A stretch of DNA of 64,000 nt, taken from NCBI RefSeq assembly GCF_000764305.2, contig NW_025932782.1, positions 7,915 to 71,914 of the forward strand, given 5' to 3'. The position numbers were made by a program, and so were the translations under genes. This document shows, piece by piece, positions 33,501 to 39,430 of this stretch. Numbering within the stretch: position 1 is the first letter of the stretch; each line of letters begins with the position of its first letter. Source of the DNA: Hyalella azteca (taxonomy: Eukaryota > Arthropoda > Malacostraca > Amphipoda > Hyalellidae). The notes under the pieces are model-generated. The model was given only the letters and a program-made list of their open reading frames with translations, had not been told where the DNA came from and ran no database searches.

Positions 33501-34535
33501 CCTCGCCGCCCTCAACACCGCCGCTAAGACCATCTCTACCCTCGCCGGTACCCTCGTCGCTACTGCAGAGAACGCCAGGGACCAAGTCGCCAGTGGTAGG
33601 TCCTCGTGAAGACTGGTTCGTGGGGGAGGATGGATGATTTAGTTGTAAAAGTTGGTCTGGAGTGGTGGGTAGTGTGTGGAAGGGTTGCGTCTATATAATC
33701 ATTAATGGTGGGTTCCTGAGAAGGATGCAGTGAGTGGATAAATCTGGTTTTCGCGTGGCAGATTTGATGCGAGGTTGAATCTTTTGTAGGCGTTTGCTAA
33801 ACCGGATTAGAATAAGTGGTAAAAACACAAGCTCCTACATCACCAGTGCCATGAATATGCATGCTAACACTACTTTATTTTAAACGTCGCCTAAACCTAC
33901 CACCAATAACACAACTGTAGTGACAACATTATCTCCCATGCAACGCGATACGTTGTCCAATACCTCAACTAGAAACACCTTATCTCCCATGCAACACTAT
34001 ACGTTACCCAATACTGCAATCATTAACATGGCTCCAAGAAACGCAATTGTTTATGACGTGTTGCCGCGCCCCCTCAGATGACCTAGACTTCTCGTCGCTG
34101 TCGCTGCACCAGACCAAGCGGCTGGAGATGGACGCGCTCGTGAAGGTCCTCGAGGCCGAGAAGAAGCTGGAGGAACAGCGCGAGAAGCTGGCACATCTAC
34201 GGCGACATCACTACCAGATGGCGGGACAGGTGAGGGCGGGTGGTGGGGCAGGTGAGGGCGGGTGGTGGGGAAAGAAAGGGCAGGTGGGGAAGGTAAGGGC
34301 GGGTGGCAGGGGAGGTGAGGGCGGGGGTGGTACTGTAGGAAGTGAGACCTGTTAGATCTATATGGCATCGAACTAATAGTCTAGTCTAGGGTTGGATGAT
34401 GAGAGACAGTCTGGCTAGTACAGTATTTTTCTGAGGTAGTCACGCTATTACAGTGTAGTTTTAGGTGAATTTCAACTTGTAATGTAAGAGCTAATCGAAG
34501 TATTTCTGATCGTGCAGGCTGAAGACCCGCAGTAA
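9420..34535 (+). CDS. Huntingtin-interacting protein 1 homologue (Hip1/Hip1R/Sla2), 20 exons, 5' incomplete
   Basis: Hip1 proteins link clathrin-coated membrane to actin during endocytosis. Twenty exons join in one frame: 3411 nt, 1136 residues and TAA. Residues 1-254 are the ANTH domain (motifs KAINEQE, WKFCHALH, RDGHKHALRD, GHL..GYG, VEMFEYTECILKLF, VFNSLDQSR, CRLAPLI, GHRTRFSEQF). About 255-311 is a linker without a DPF motif; LIDTSD is the closest thing to a clathrin box. About 312-768 is coiled coil. About 890-1131 is the I/LWEQ/THATCH actin-binding module (VNESLLGVC, GGASPKDFYKRNHRWTQGLI, EIAASSMQLV, DDLDFSSLSL, KRLEMD). Human HIP1 is 1037 residues; the excess is mainly exon 13. HIP1 versus HIP1R cannot be split because arthropods usually have one gene. 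The start-codon exon was not found. Assembly is unreliable between exons 12 and 13. Confidence 0.95.
9731..9877 (+). CDS. Hip1 exon 2 (ANTH)
   Basis: Acceptor ttttccag and donor TTT|gtatgt. Forty-nine codons from AHTLSPLATD to SMREHF, containing WKFCHALHIILRDGHKHALR, a diagnostic ANTH/Sla2 block. Confidence 0.96.
10224..10381 (+). CDS. Hip1 exon 3 (ANTH)
   Basis: Begins GHLTHGYGRLIVRYCDLL and ends with ETDAND plus TA of a split Tyr codon. The donor ACTA|gtgagt is the first of a tandem array of copies. The chosen end keeps frame with exon 4 (YFELAVEMF, cf. NFFQLTVEMF in human HIP1). Confidence 0.95.
10382..10655 (+). repeat. Minisatellite made of the exon 3 end plus its splice donor
   Basis: A ~30-bp unit (gtgagttgctgagactgatg, then ttaatgacta) repeats about nine times directly after exon 3; each unit copies the last ~24 exon bases followed by a new gtgag donor. 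Two units are shortened (gtgggttgtgactgatgc). In the protein frame each unit opens with TAG TGA, so use of any later donor would end the protein early. Confidence 0.93.
10656..11868. other. Hip1 intron, no further gene seen
   Basis: AT-rich intron with a poly-T tract near 11202 and a short C run at 11351. No exon, RNA gene or repeat family recognised. Confidence 0.55.
11869..11930 (+). CDS. Hip1 exon 4 (ANTH)
   Basis: Acceptor gttgcag, donor GAAG|gtaaga. Encodes YFELAVEMFEYTECILKLFKE with split codons at both ends. It is followed immediately by two more copies of its 3' part. Confidence 0.93.
11931..12020 (+). repeat. Two tandem copies of the Hip1 exon 4 end
   Basis: A 48-bp unit, gtaagatgtttgagtacaca onward, reproduces MFEYTECILKLF twice. 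The first copy ends in another good donor (AAAG|gtaaga at 11978/11979); the second has lost it (ttaaaatc). Because 48 is divisible by three and the frame stays open, use of the second donor would insert 16 residues in frame. Confidence 0.93.
12178..12318 (+). CDS. Hip1 exon 5 (ANTH)
   Basis: Acceptor gatgcag, donor AAAG|gtacgt. Encodes VFNSLDQSRAVSNTREGKCR and then LAPLIPCVQD, YDLTVRILFNLHK. This matches VFNSLDMSRSVS..GQCRLAPLI in human HIP1. Confidence 0.96.
13083..13325. repeat. ~81-bp tandem repeat, three copies
   Basis: The block from aaaatgttctctgttgcgt to gtttacgtataattt recurs near 13090, 13170 and 13251. Confidence 0.88.
13567..14195. repeat. 16-bp minisatellite, ~39 copies
   Basis: The unit GCGCCTTGATCATTAC is repeated over 630 bases. 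Two main variants (GATCATTAC and GATTACTA/TC) are interspersed. There are no unique spacers, so it is not a CRISPR-like array. Confidence 0.95.
14310..14440. repeat. ~24-bp pyrimidine-rich tandem repeat
   Basis: The unit ttgctactttcctcttcatt(cat) repeats about five times with small changes. Confidence 0.8.
15031..15242 (-). mobile_element. MITE family B, copy 2 (inverted)
   Basis: Same 212-bp element as at 4034, in the opposite orientation: it begins CACTGTTAGAAAAATTACCG and ends TTTTTTCTAACGGTG. It lies within the Hip1 intron between exons 5 and 6. Confidence 0.83.
15792..15842. other. Intronic near-perfect hairpin
   Basis: The 23-base arms gatgtc-aac-gtagcctttacatc and its complement are separated by only five bases (cctat). 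Twenty of 23 positions pair, with a three-base internal loop. The very short loop argues against a microRNA precursor; a small foldback or replication-slippage product is as likely. Confidence 0.6.
15937..16225. repeat. 22-bp tandem repeat, ~12 copies
   Basis: The unit caaactatgcctttcaaggc(ct) repeats just 75 bases upstream of exon 6. Some copies are truncated (gcctcaaactatg). Confidence 0.93.
16301..16437 (+). CDS. Hip1 exon 6 (end of ANTH)
   Basis: Acceptor gatgtcag and donor ACC|gtgagt. With the split codon it reads ALTTDLLTGHRTRFSEQFLE through KLQYFQQLGITIPQLPT, matching LQGHRDRFMEQF..LQYFKRLIQIPQLP in human HIP1. The acceptor at 16299-16300 is chosen over earlier ones because it keeps phase. 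Confidence 0.95.
16490..16695. repeat. Degenerate cattgtacccctatc-type repeat
   Basis: Variants of cctatcattgtaccctatc recur through about 200 bases after exon 6. Confidence 0.7.
16696..17477. other. Hip1 intron, nothing recognised
   Basis: AT-rich intron with no exon or repeat family seen apart from the start of the ~135-bp duplication near 17350. Confidence 0.5.
17478..17518 (+). pseudogene. Decoy copy 1 of Hip1 exon 7 start
   Basis: Acceptor ctccag followed by GAG GCA CCC AAC TTC CTG GTG encodes EAPNFLVQAELYVR before the frame runs into stops. Surrounding intron bases are duplicated as well (period about 135 bp). Confidence 0.8.
17616..17658 (+). pseudogene. Decoy copy 2 of Hip1 exon 7 start
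   Basis: Acceptor caccag followed by EPPNFLVEAELVVH, then intron-like sequence. It has the same flanking tttattca..attattattgaaggaat as the other copies. Confidence 0.8.
17744..17913 (+). CDS. Hip1 exon 7 (post-ANTH linker)
   Basis: Acceptor gcatcag and donor AATGG|gtgaga. Encodes EAPNFLVEAELAVHVAPVVL and then a Pro-rich tail (DTSDPPPIPPHPLDHTLNG). NPPNFLRASALSEHISPVVV is the human equivalent. The third and only full-length copy of the motif; phase 2 joins exon 8. Confidence 0.93.
17914..18305 (+). repeat. Array of exon 7 donor copies (gggatcaatgggtgagataa)
   Basis: Starts with a second partial copy of the exon 7 end at 17967-18027 (acacctctgaccccctcccc.., then gaccacacgctcaatgg and its gtgaga donor). 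It then dissolves into at least ten ~34-bp units each containing caatgg|gtgagataatg. Confidence 0.92.
18310..18435. repeat. ~18-bp repeat gtaagtacatgtagc(g/t)tc
   Basis: Seven units of cgtaagtacacgtagctt type. Similar words reappear next to the adapter sequence at 23715-23757. Confidence 0.88.
18583..18757 (+). CDS. Hip1 exon 8 (coiled coil start, Gln/His tract)
   Basis: Acceptor gcggcag, donor CTG|gtgagt. Encodes SMAESLAERDALIEALTQEL followed by a CAG/CAC tract (18663-18712: QQHQQHQQHQQEHQQQ) and LLTELQHLRAQNQSL. Heptads continue through the Gln/His run. Confidence 0.93.
18903..19015. repeat. T-rich tandem repeat
   Basis: The unit gtgctcctttgtgatgtatt with variable T runs repeats about four times. 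Confidence 0.8.
19100..19619. repeat. ~80-bp tandem repeats running into Hip1 exon 9
   Basis: Units contain ttgtgtatgataatgaatgt and a variable segment. The last three also carry a ttag acceptor and a copy of the exon 9 start: ttaggagctggcagtgcatc (19468) and ttaggagctggcggtgcagg (19544). Confidence 0.88.
19620..19735 (+). CDS. Hip1 exon 9 (coiled coil)
   Basis: Acceptor gtgttag, donor CGACG|gttggt. Encodes EVAVQQERTAKESVMLQVEA through KLQHEENNR. The acceptor lacks a good pyrimidine tract. Confidence 0.88.
19738..20275. repeat. ~65-bp AT-rich tandem repeat, ~8 copies
   Basis: Units contain aagaacaaccgccggtcact and aaataataattattaaaaca. The array starts directly at the exon 9 donor region. 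Confidence 0.85.
20440..20717. repeat. ~120-bp direct duplication ending at exon 10 acceptor
   Basis: The block from tttgtacattgtaaattatt to gatggctcgtatacacgca occurs twice; the second ends in the true acceptor cgcag, the first ends cgcatcatg without it. Confidence 0.9.
20718..20796 (+). CDS. Hip1 exon 10 (coiled coil)
   Basis: Acceptor acacgcag, donor TCC|gtgagt. Encodes IAEEKFTKMREIYQKLRDEH VSLIRS, matching QRYSKLKEKYSELVQNHADLL in human HIP1. Confidence 0.93.
20797..21265. repeat. ~30-bp tandem repeat, ~13 copies
   Basis: The unit gtgtttgtattcatggaatt(tgtatagagt) starts within 20 bases of the exon 10 donor. Frames on both strands stay open through it because the unit is about 30 bp; these are not genes. 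Confidence 0.93.
21589..21723 (+). CDS. Hip1 exon 11 (coiled coil)
   Basis: Acceptor gtgtgcag, donor AAG|gtattc. Forty-five codons from KAEVDRAAEGERLRREAGEA to DMHDNTDK; equivalent to KNAEVTKQVSMARQ in human HIP1. Confidence 0.93.
21715..22009 (+). repeat. Copies of the exon 11 donor in tandem
   Basis: An ~86-bp unit carrying (a)ctgataag|gtattcta recurs with donors at 21723/24, 21810/11 and 21896/97, each followed by attacttcatctgtaatggc-type sequence. Confidence 0.9.
22010..22027 (+). pseudogene. Decoy micro-copy of Hip1 exon 12 start
   Basis: Acceptor ttcaacag is followed by 18 bases encoding EKETLL and then gtattc, the donor sequence of exon 11. Flanked by a working-looking acceptor and donor, it could act as an in-frame six-codon microexon. 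Confidence 0.75.
22159..22236 (+). CDS. Hip1 exon 12 (coiled coil)
   Basis: Acceptor tccaacag, donor CAG|gtacat. Encodes EKETLLNRVAELQQALDAAR ELADKQ; human equivalent is DLEREKKELEDSLERIS. Confidence 0.92.
22240..22410. repeat. Pyrimidine-rich repeat (tcttatcttcatccggt)
   Basis: The word cggtcttatcttcatc recurs about seven times directly after the exon 12 donor. Confidence 0.8.
22596..22748. repeat. gcatgcaatatgtagtattg-type tandem repeat
   Basis: Units of tgaagtatgcagcatgcaat with variants. The same units occur to the right of the adapter at 23795-23935. Confidence 0.88.
22749..23055. repeat. Second block of gggtgatgggtgggggatca repeats
   Basis: Same family as the exon 7 donor array at 17914-18305 although the nearest exon 7 copy is over 4 kb away. 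This displaced block is compatible with misassembly. Confidence 0.85.
23383..23528 (-). mobile_element. MITE family A, copy 2 (inverted)
   Basis: Begins gggcctatactttcaaag and ends gagttttgaaagtatggccc. Interior matches the 2864 copy in reverse orientation. Confidence 0.83.
23757..23794. other. Nextera mate-pair junction adapter (assembly artefact)
   Basis: The 38 bases are CTGTCTCTTATACACATCT followed at once by AGATGTGTATAAGAGACAG, i.e. two Tn5 mosaic ends back to back. This perfect palindrome is the circularisation junction of Illumina Nextera mate-pair libraries and is not genomic. Sequence on its left is of the 18.3-kb repeat type and on its right of the 22.6-kb type. Confidence 0.97.
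23795..23935. repeat. gcatgcaatatgtagtattg-type repeat beside the adapter
   Basis: Near-identical to 22596-22748. Likely part of a chimeric or gap-filled join. Confidence 0.85.
24526..25314 (+). CDS. Hip1 exon 13 (long coiled coil, 263 codons)
   Basis: Acceptor aatgcag, donor CAG|gtgtga. The 789-nt uninterrupted exon encodes near-continuous heptads (LEQAQELLEQAEKQLEQ, EALESRNRVLENRIEVL). It holds phase with exons 12 and 14. It is five times longer than any neighbouring exon, and prefers CGA, GAA, CAA and TCG-type codons with frequent GATCGA words, while neighbours use GAG, CAG and CGC/CGG. It replaces a region of roughly 150 residues in vertebrate HIP1. Recent fusion of exons, retrocopy conversion or a sequence of different origin are possible explanations. 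Confidence 0.9.
25960..26115. repeat. 18-bp tandem repeat tacacatggcatgtgttt
   Basis: About seven copies. The core acatggcatgt is nearly palindromic, so both strands give similar open frames rich in Cys, Met and His; none is a gene. Confidence 0.92.
27440..27800. repeat. ~55-bp tandem repeat, seven copies
   Basis: Units contain aaaaagccttattctatggt, then ttaaacccatgggtttggct and aaaacccc. Confidence 0.93.
27840..27965. repeat. gtgaaggatctcatacagtg-type repeat
   Basis: Several copies of aaggatct(c/a) with atacagtg or aagtaatacaact precede exon 14. Confidence 0.8.
27988..28126 (+). CDS. Hip1 exon 14 (between coiled coil and THATCH)
   Basis: Acceptor gctgcag, donor CCAG|gtcagt. Encodes VSVQQRCTEDRVAACVSSCA then AGCAALLTLALQHSRSD. 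Cys/Ala-rich; similarity to family members is weak, but phase joins exons 13 and 15. Confidence 0.78.
28127..28575 (+). repeat. Tandem copies of the exon 14 donor
   Basis: A ~115-bp unit begins with the exon end gcactccag|gtcagtgtg and continues tgcagcattttcagcatgtg to gtacatatcagag. Donor copies occur at 28250/51, 28364/65 (mutated to cac|gtcag) and 28479/80. Confidence 0.93.
28576..29728. other. Hip1 intron 14, nothing recognised
   Basis: AT-rich sequence after the donor array. No exon or repeat family seen. Confidence 0.5.
29729..29935 (+). CDS. Hip1 exon 15
   Basis: Acceptor ccctccag, donor CAAG|gttact. Encodes EFTLVFEPIITGCLERLPPI then PELISQLAEYSHSTASFVLY and ADIEMAQ. It corresponds to SADHLLSTVTSISSCIEQL..LLAHLTSDAIAHG in human HIP1. 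Confidence 0.92.
30058..30110 (+). pseudogene. Copy of the exon 15 end and donor
   Basis: tatcgagatggcgcaaagtt repeats the last 18 exon bases and the donor with one change (AAG to AAA before gttact). The next ~45 intron bases are also duplicated, and a third more divergent copy follows near 30200. Confidence 0.8.
30340..31036. repeat. Intron 15 with ~150-bp direct duplication before exon 16
   Basis: The block starting ttaaacaatattacacatta occurs at about 30758 and 30908 and runs through gtagtgtgtctgtgtagggat into the first bases of exon 16. In the upstream copy the acceptor reads ctgg instead of ctag. An attcatattcaataatag microrepeat lies at 30380-30460. Confidence 0.88.
31037..31194 (+). 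CDS. Hip1 exon 16 (start of THATCH)
   Basis: Acceptor ggctag (chosen because it restores frame from exon 15; no good pyrimidine tract), donor CAG|gttaca. Encodes VSRCVDTSVCVEDAAEAVER EMDAMTRAIAEATEATAAIL and ends GLKLQ. VDKEMAATSAAIETATARIEE..GVKLE is the human equivalent. Confidence 0.88.
31195..32201. other. Hip1 intron 16
   Basis: Contains a 56-bp duplication near 31205-31315 (attgattaaatatcttaaca) and the decoy exon 17 start. Otherwise nothing seen. Confidence 0.55.
32087..32113 (+). pseudogene. Decoy copy of Hip1 exon 17 start
   Basis: Acceptor tgtctcag followed by GTG AAC GAG TCG CTG CTG GGT GTG and then TAG. It is an exact copy of the acceptor and first eight codons of exon 17, 115 bases upstream. 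Confidence 0.9.
32202..32407 (+). CDS. Hip1 exon 17 (THATCH core)
   Basis: Acceptor gtctcag. Encodes VNESLLGVCMELLSAVQVLV through GGASPKDFYKRNHRWTQGLI to AAQALM. The donor CTCAT|gttcgt is poor but is required: it makes ALM-SAADAVV, matching VMVDAADLVV in human HIP1. Highest-identity exon with vertebrate proteins. Confidence 0.95.
32408..33368. other. Hip1 intron 17
   Basis: Starts with about three copies of tatatagtagtagttcctca (32430-32505) and carries a SINE at 32935-33242. Confidence 0.65.
32935..33242 (+). mobile_element. tRNA-derived SINE, family E
   Basis: A-box-like gtggtgcagtgttgag at 32940 and a perfect B box GGTTCGAGTCC at 32986-32996 are spaced as in a tRNA. A ~240-base unrelated tail follows, ending near an AC-rich run. 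It cannot fold into a full tRNA cloverleaf in this form, so it is a SINE rather than a tRNA gene. Confidence 0.7.
33369..33595 (+). CDS. Hip1 exon 18 (THATCH)
   Basis: Acceptor ggtacag, donor AGTG|gtaggt. Encodes SAADAVVCKGGRFEEVMVSS REIAASSMQLVMASRVKAEP and ARDQVAS. KFEELMVCSHEIAASTAQLVAASKVKA is the human equivalent. Confidence 0.96.
33596..34077. other. Hip1 intron 18
   Basis: Ordinary intron; a ~60-bp direct duplication (caacactatacgttacccaa type) lies near 33925-34015. Confidence 0.55.
34078..34229 (+). CDS. Hip1 exon 19 (THATCH end)
   Basis: Acceptor ccctcag, donor CAG|gtgagg. Encodes DDLDFSSLSLHQTKRLEMDA then KLEEQREKLAHLRRHHYQMAGQ, matching DFSSMTLTQIKRQEMD and ELRKKHYELAG in human HIP1, including the latch/dimerisation helix. 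Confidence 0.96.
34230..34335 (+). repeat. GC-rich tandem copies of the exon 19 donor
   Basis: The unit gg(a)caggtgagggcgggtggt repeats four to five times, so the donor cag|gtgagg is reproduced several times directly after exon 19. Confidence 0.88.
34518..34535 (+). CDS. Hip1 last exon (AEDPQ, stop)
   Basis: Acceptor cgtgcag, then GCT GAA GAC CCG CAG TAA. Phase 0 follows from exon 19, and an acidic tail after MAG occurs in other Hip1 proteins. Very short, so less certain than the others. Confidence 0.72.
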   Translation, partial: AEDPQ

Positions 34536-34977
34536 GACGACACGACGTGGCAACCACAACTCGAATGCAGCGATCCTAAATGAACGCAAATGCTGCATCA
34601 GTGACTAAGATGGCAGGAATTTCCCATTGTTAATGCTGCTCTACACTAACTGCTACCATTAAAGGAGCCGCCTCCATCTTTATTGCTGCTCTTTAAATTA
34701 AGGTATCGCTATGTCGCTGCCTCCCATGCGTGCCGGTGGCAAGACGAGGACGACGGGCAGAAGCGATGCTCATGGAGAAACACGATTGCTTTTAAGTCTC
34801 GCTCGGTGATAATTTATTAAATTAAGCGGTTAGTGGAATGTGCATGCCTTATTATATGTGTCTAAAATTTGACAAGATGTGGCTTGTACGTGATGGTGAG
34901 ATTAGGTCCATTTCTCGTGCTGGGGTGAGATTTGGCACGTATGCAGCGAAGAGTAATTTGGATTTCTTAGTAGGGAA

Positions 34978-34983
34978 AATAAA
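34978..34983 (+). promoter_or_regulatory. Candidate Hip1 poly(A) signal
   Basis: AATAAA 443 bases after the stop codon. It is the first clear signal downstream of the coding end. Confidence 0.4.
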
Positions 34984-36059
34984 GAGACCACACAACGAAC
35001 TTCTACTTCGGTTTTGAAGCAACTGAAATTCACAGGCGTGAATTCGGTGAATGCATTATCAGTTAACTCTTATCTGAATTTTTTCATGGTAACGAAGATG
35101 ATAATGAACGCTCTAAACTTTTGCGACATGAGGTTGGACAATGAACCCACAAATGGAGACAGTGAATTGAACCCTTTGGTTTGATAGGATTGTGATTCAA
35201 CCACGTGGGAGAGGAGCGGTCTATGTTGCAATTTTTGACGGTAAGGGGTAGGTAAAAGATAAGTGAACACATAAATCCCTCTGCAATATGGGATTAGGTG
35301 GATATTGTGTTGGGTTTAACTGGCAAGGTAACTAACTAGGGTTCAGTTGAGGGGTTGAGCAGGCAATACAACAAGGGTTCAGTTGAGGGCTTGAGCAGGC
35401 AGGCATGCTAGCAATGATTAAGTAACAATAATCGTATTTGATGCTTTAAAGATAAGTTTATAATCACCTTTCCCTCGTTTATATCTATTTTATAGAGGAT
35501 ACAATTTAAGACCATCCATGCCTGCAAGTGTCGTGGTTGGAACTTTACGCGTTAGACTTTCTCTTCAGTGTTCGTTTATAAAGTTCAATTCTATTTATAT
35601 GAAGTTTACCTAATTGTGTTCCGTATACGCTTGAACTTTATTAGGAATTAAAACAAAAATTCTTCTTCATCTATATTTATTTCTTTATTATCTATAAGTA
35701 TTTTCTTCTATCATTGGATGAGGCTACAACTGTAGGATACTGACCAATGGCAATAATACATTAACTGTATTACGTACAAGTAATATTTCTAATAGCTTAG
35801 CACAATAGCGTTTAAGTATTATTACTTAACTCTTCTCTTAAGACTTTCGCTGGACACGTTTACAGGAAACCTTATTCTTCCCGTGCGCTCTAACGCTTCT
35901 TTTTTCAGGACCAAACTAAGATGAAGAAGGAGGGAAAACGAACTTATGATAAATAATAAAATTTATGACTGAGTAGAGTACGCAATATTATTGAAATAAT
36001 TGAATAAGAATACGTATATTAATTTATAATATTCATATGTCATGCTCACATGGAGGTCA

Positions 36060-36205
36060 GGGGCCATACTTTCAAAACTGGCTAAGTGAACGTAAGTACT
36101 TACGCTCTATTTTCTTGTCTGTGATTGGTGCATTTTGCTTGAAAGGCCGTCAATGATTGGCTGATGAATTTACGATCTCTTACCATACTTTGAAAGTATA
36201 GGCCC
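36060..36205 (+). mobile_element. MITE family A, copy 3
   Basis: Begins ggggccatactttcaaaact and ends tttgaaagtataggccc, same orientation as copy 1. Confidence 0.85.
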
Positions 36206-36321
36206 AGGTCGCTGCCAATGACGGCATTTAGATACGTCAAACACTGTTATTTATATCACTCCCTGATGGTGAAATGATAGGGGATGATGGTGCACATCAT
36301 TCCACTATCAAATATGGTGCT

Positions 36322-36470
36322 GGGCCTATACTTTCCAAAAAAAAAGTTAAGAGATCGTAAGTTCATCAGCCAATCATTGACGGCCTTTCAAGCAGAATCC
36401 ACCAATCACAGACAAGAAAATAGAGCGTAAGTACTTACGTTCACTTAGCGAGTTTTGAAAGTATGGCCCC
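36322..36470 (-). mobile_element. MITE family A, copy 4 (inverted)
   Basis: Begins gggcctatactttccaaaa and ends gttttgaaagtatggcccc. It faces copy 3 only 116 bases away, making a ~410-bp inverted pair. Confidence 0.85.
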
Positions 36471-36985
36471 TGGACACGATAGTAGTGACAGGATGATAGT
36501 GGAATTAAATAGTGACGGTAATGACAGTGGAGATGAATAGTGACGTCTATTACAGTGAAATTGATGCGACAGGACTGATGAGTTAGTTGAACTAAAAAGA
36601 TCGGTAATGGGGTACAATTGAATTCCATATATACGGGTGTAAGGGGTGAATTCCATACAATATATGAAATGGTGTAAACAGTAACAGGTAGGGAGAATAT
36701 TCGACTGGAATGGCCGTTAGATGGGCGGAATAGTGGCTGGAATGAAGGGCCTTTGGATTTAAAAGTTGATAATGTTTGGCAGTTAGAACGAACAGTGACG
36801 TGAATGGTGATAAGTGGTGATGAGAATGGTGTTCAGTTTTAATTGAATATTAAAACGATCTAAAGTTAGTTGTGCGTATTGTTGTCATTTTACTTTAGTT
36901 TATTCTTGATGCAAAACTTATATTGATGCCTTATTGCCAGTAAGTACAGCGTGCAGCCTGTGCTTATGTTGAATGTTTGGTGCTA

Positions 36986-37196
36986 CACTGTTAGAAAAAA
37001 CGGTGAAAAAACGGTCACACTGGCGTTCTAGTGGCCGGTCTCCCCGTGAAAATAAACTGTTTCGCCGTTTTTATCAGATGTTTTACGGATTTCTAGTGTT
37101 AAATTAGAATTAAAACGGCGACACGGTGTTTCTTTTCACGTGCCGACCGGCCACTGAAACGCCGGTAATACCTTTAACGGTAATTTTCTAACAGTG
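36986..37196 (+). mobile_element. MITE family B, copy 3 (TA target)
   Basis: CACTGTTAGAAAAAACGG at one end and CTAACAGTG at the other, directly flanked by TA on both sides. It supports the element limits and the target duplication. Confidence 0.88.
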
Positions 37197-39304
37197 TAAT
37201 ATTGAATGTGTTGCGGGGATAAAAATGCAGTAACTGTAGTGTGTGTGGTGCAGTAGCTGGTAAATGTGTTCACTTGTCTTCAATATGCGATGTTCAATAA
37301 ATGAATGTGATGTTGCTTTATTTGTTGCGGTGCAAAACAAGGGTGAAAAAAACTTCAATTGTTATTTTAAGCAGATGTTTTGTTGTGTTTTTAAGTATCT
37401 TATTATTATTGTAATACAGAAATGATTAATTTTCTAAGATTAGATGATTAATGAGATATACATTAATGATGAGCTATTGATTATGTATTATGGACAGCAC
37501 ACATCACAGTGATGTTTACTACCATTTAGCCTCCGCTTCAGTATGTTGCACAAACTTCACTGTTGTTTTGAAGTTGTTTTCAGTTCAGCACTGTTGTTTT
37601 CAGTTGAATTGGGGCAAAAAACTGTTTTCAAGTAGAAGTTCTGGTACATTTTTATCTCTATTTGTGAGTTTTTCTTCTTTTTCTCTTCATTTCTTTCTCG
37701 TTTCCCTGTACGCGAAATCGCAGCGCGGGCTCCTGGCTGTCAACATTCCCATTCCAGATTCCAACATTCGCTCATATTATTCGCCGTAATATTTGCTTAA
37801 GTTCAGAAGCGGCCAATTTCTCGTCCGTGATTGGCGTGTTTAGTTTGCCAAGCCGCCAGTGATTGGCTGACCGAGTATGGAACTCTTGACTATTTTTAAT
37901 AGTTCGGCTCCTGTCATCTGATAATCATTTTAATACAGATAAAGCAAGTGTTCGTAAAGGTTCATTCAACGACTAAGAAGCGATAAGCGTGGAGTGATGT
38001 CAAAGTAACGTCATCACACTTCACGACCTCACTCGTCATCTCTATTCTGCTAATTGAAAAATATTCGATACCGGAACCATCGTAATTTTAATGTTCATTA
38101 GTATCTCTATAACTGTTTAAAATCATTGTAAGGGTTTGAAAATTATTCAAATCTCATTTTTATATTTATGTAAATTTCAGTTAAATTAAGATTTACATCG
38201 CTCACACTTTGAGCATATGCTGAATTGATTTCATGATTGAGGATTGATTTCATGATTGACGATTCTTATGTAAATTGATTTATTATCGGAGTGTTCTGCA
38301 GTATTGTAAGAATGTAATCCTCACTATATCAAATTGGCGTGTAGAATATGCTCCTTTGTAGATAACCACGCGAGGCTATGATTAATAACGCATTTCTTCA
38401 CTCCTGTATCAATCTATTGTCTTCATTCCAAACAATTTCATGAATAAGAAAAGATTGGTGTATAGTGAGGATGAGCTTAGTTAATAACTTATAATTGTCA
38501 ATCAACTATTCCATTAATTTCTTTTAATAGATGATAGATTATGGCAGTACATCGTGGCCATATTACCGTTAAGAAAATTAGGCGAGGACATGGCTAGAAA
38601 TTCTGCTATGATTGCCGTCATATTTTCATATAAAATTTTGCTATCACAATATGATGGTCATATTGTCATTTGACTTTTTCTTTTCCCCCATATTGTTTTT
38701 CGTGAACCCTTTTTTCATTAAACATTTCATTTCAATATTTATTTTCATTTTATGATGTGCGAATTCGCCAAAATCTTCTGTAATTTGACATCAACCTTCT
38801 CTGTTTATCCGCTGTTCTTCCTACTTCGCTACCTTCATCTCTGTATCTACTAGCACTCAAATTCTGCTAGTAAAGAGAGAAAGGGAAGATCTAAGCACTT
38901 ATTTTTACTACAACTAGGTTTAGTTTACTTAAGCCTTGTTGATGAACTAGCCACCTATTGTTATCACAACTAGCACTAGTTAATAAAGCGTTGTAGTTTC
39001 GTTATCATATGGCACCAAATGTTCAAGAATTGTTAAGTAATAGCGAACTTCCAGATGCAGGCGCTGGCTGCTCTATATTTCCATGTGTGTTCTGATCGTA
39101 TAAATATATTTTATTCGAAGATACCAATTCTATTCATTGTAATCCATTCGGCTGTGTATTTACAATTAAACCTGGCATGCTCCGTACATTGGGATGTTTT
39201 AAGTGTCAAACAATAACAGTTTTGCTTTATTGTTTGTGTAATGTACATTGGGAGGTTTTAAGTGTCAAACAATAGCAGTTTTGCTTTATTGTTTGTTTAA
39301 TGAG

Positions 39305-39430
39305 TTGCTTGGTAGCAGGCTGCTAGCCTAGCAGGTTGCTTGGTAGCAGGCTGCTAGCCTAGCAGCTTGCTTGGTAGCAGGCTGCTAGCCTACCAGGCTG
39401 CTAGCCTAGCAGGCTGCTAGCCTAGCAGTG
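39305..39430. repeat. Palindromic tandem repeat tagcaggctgctagcc
   Basis: About six units of gcaggctgctagcctagcag; the unit is self-complementary (ctgctagccta / taggctagcag). Confidence 0.88.
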
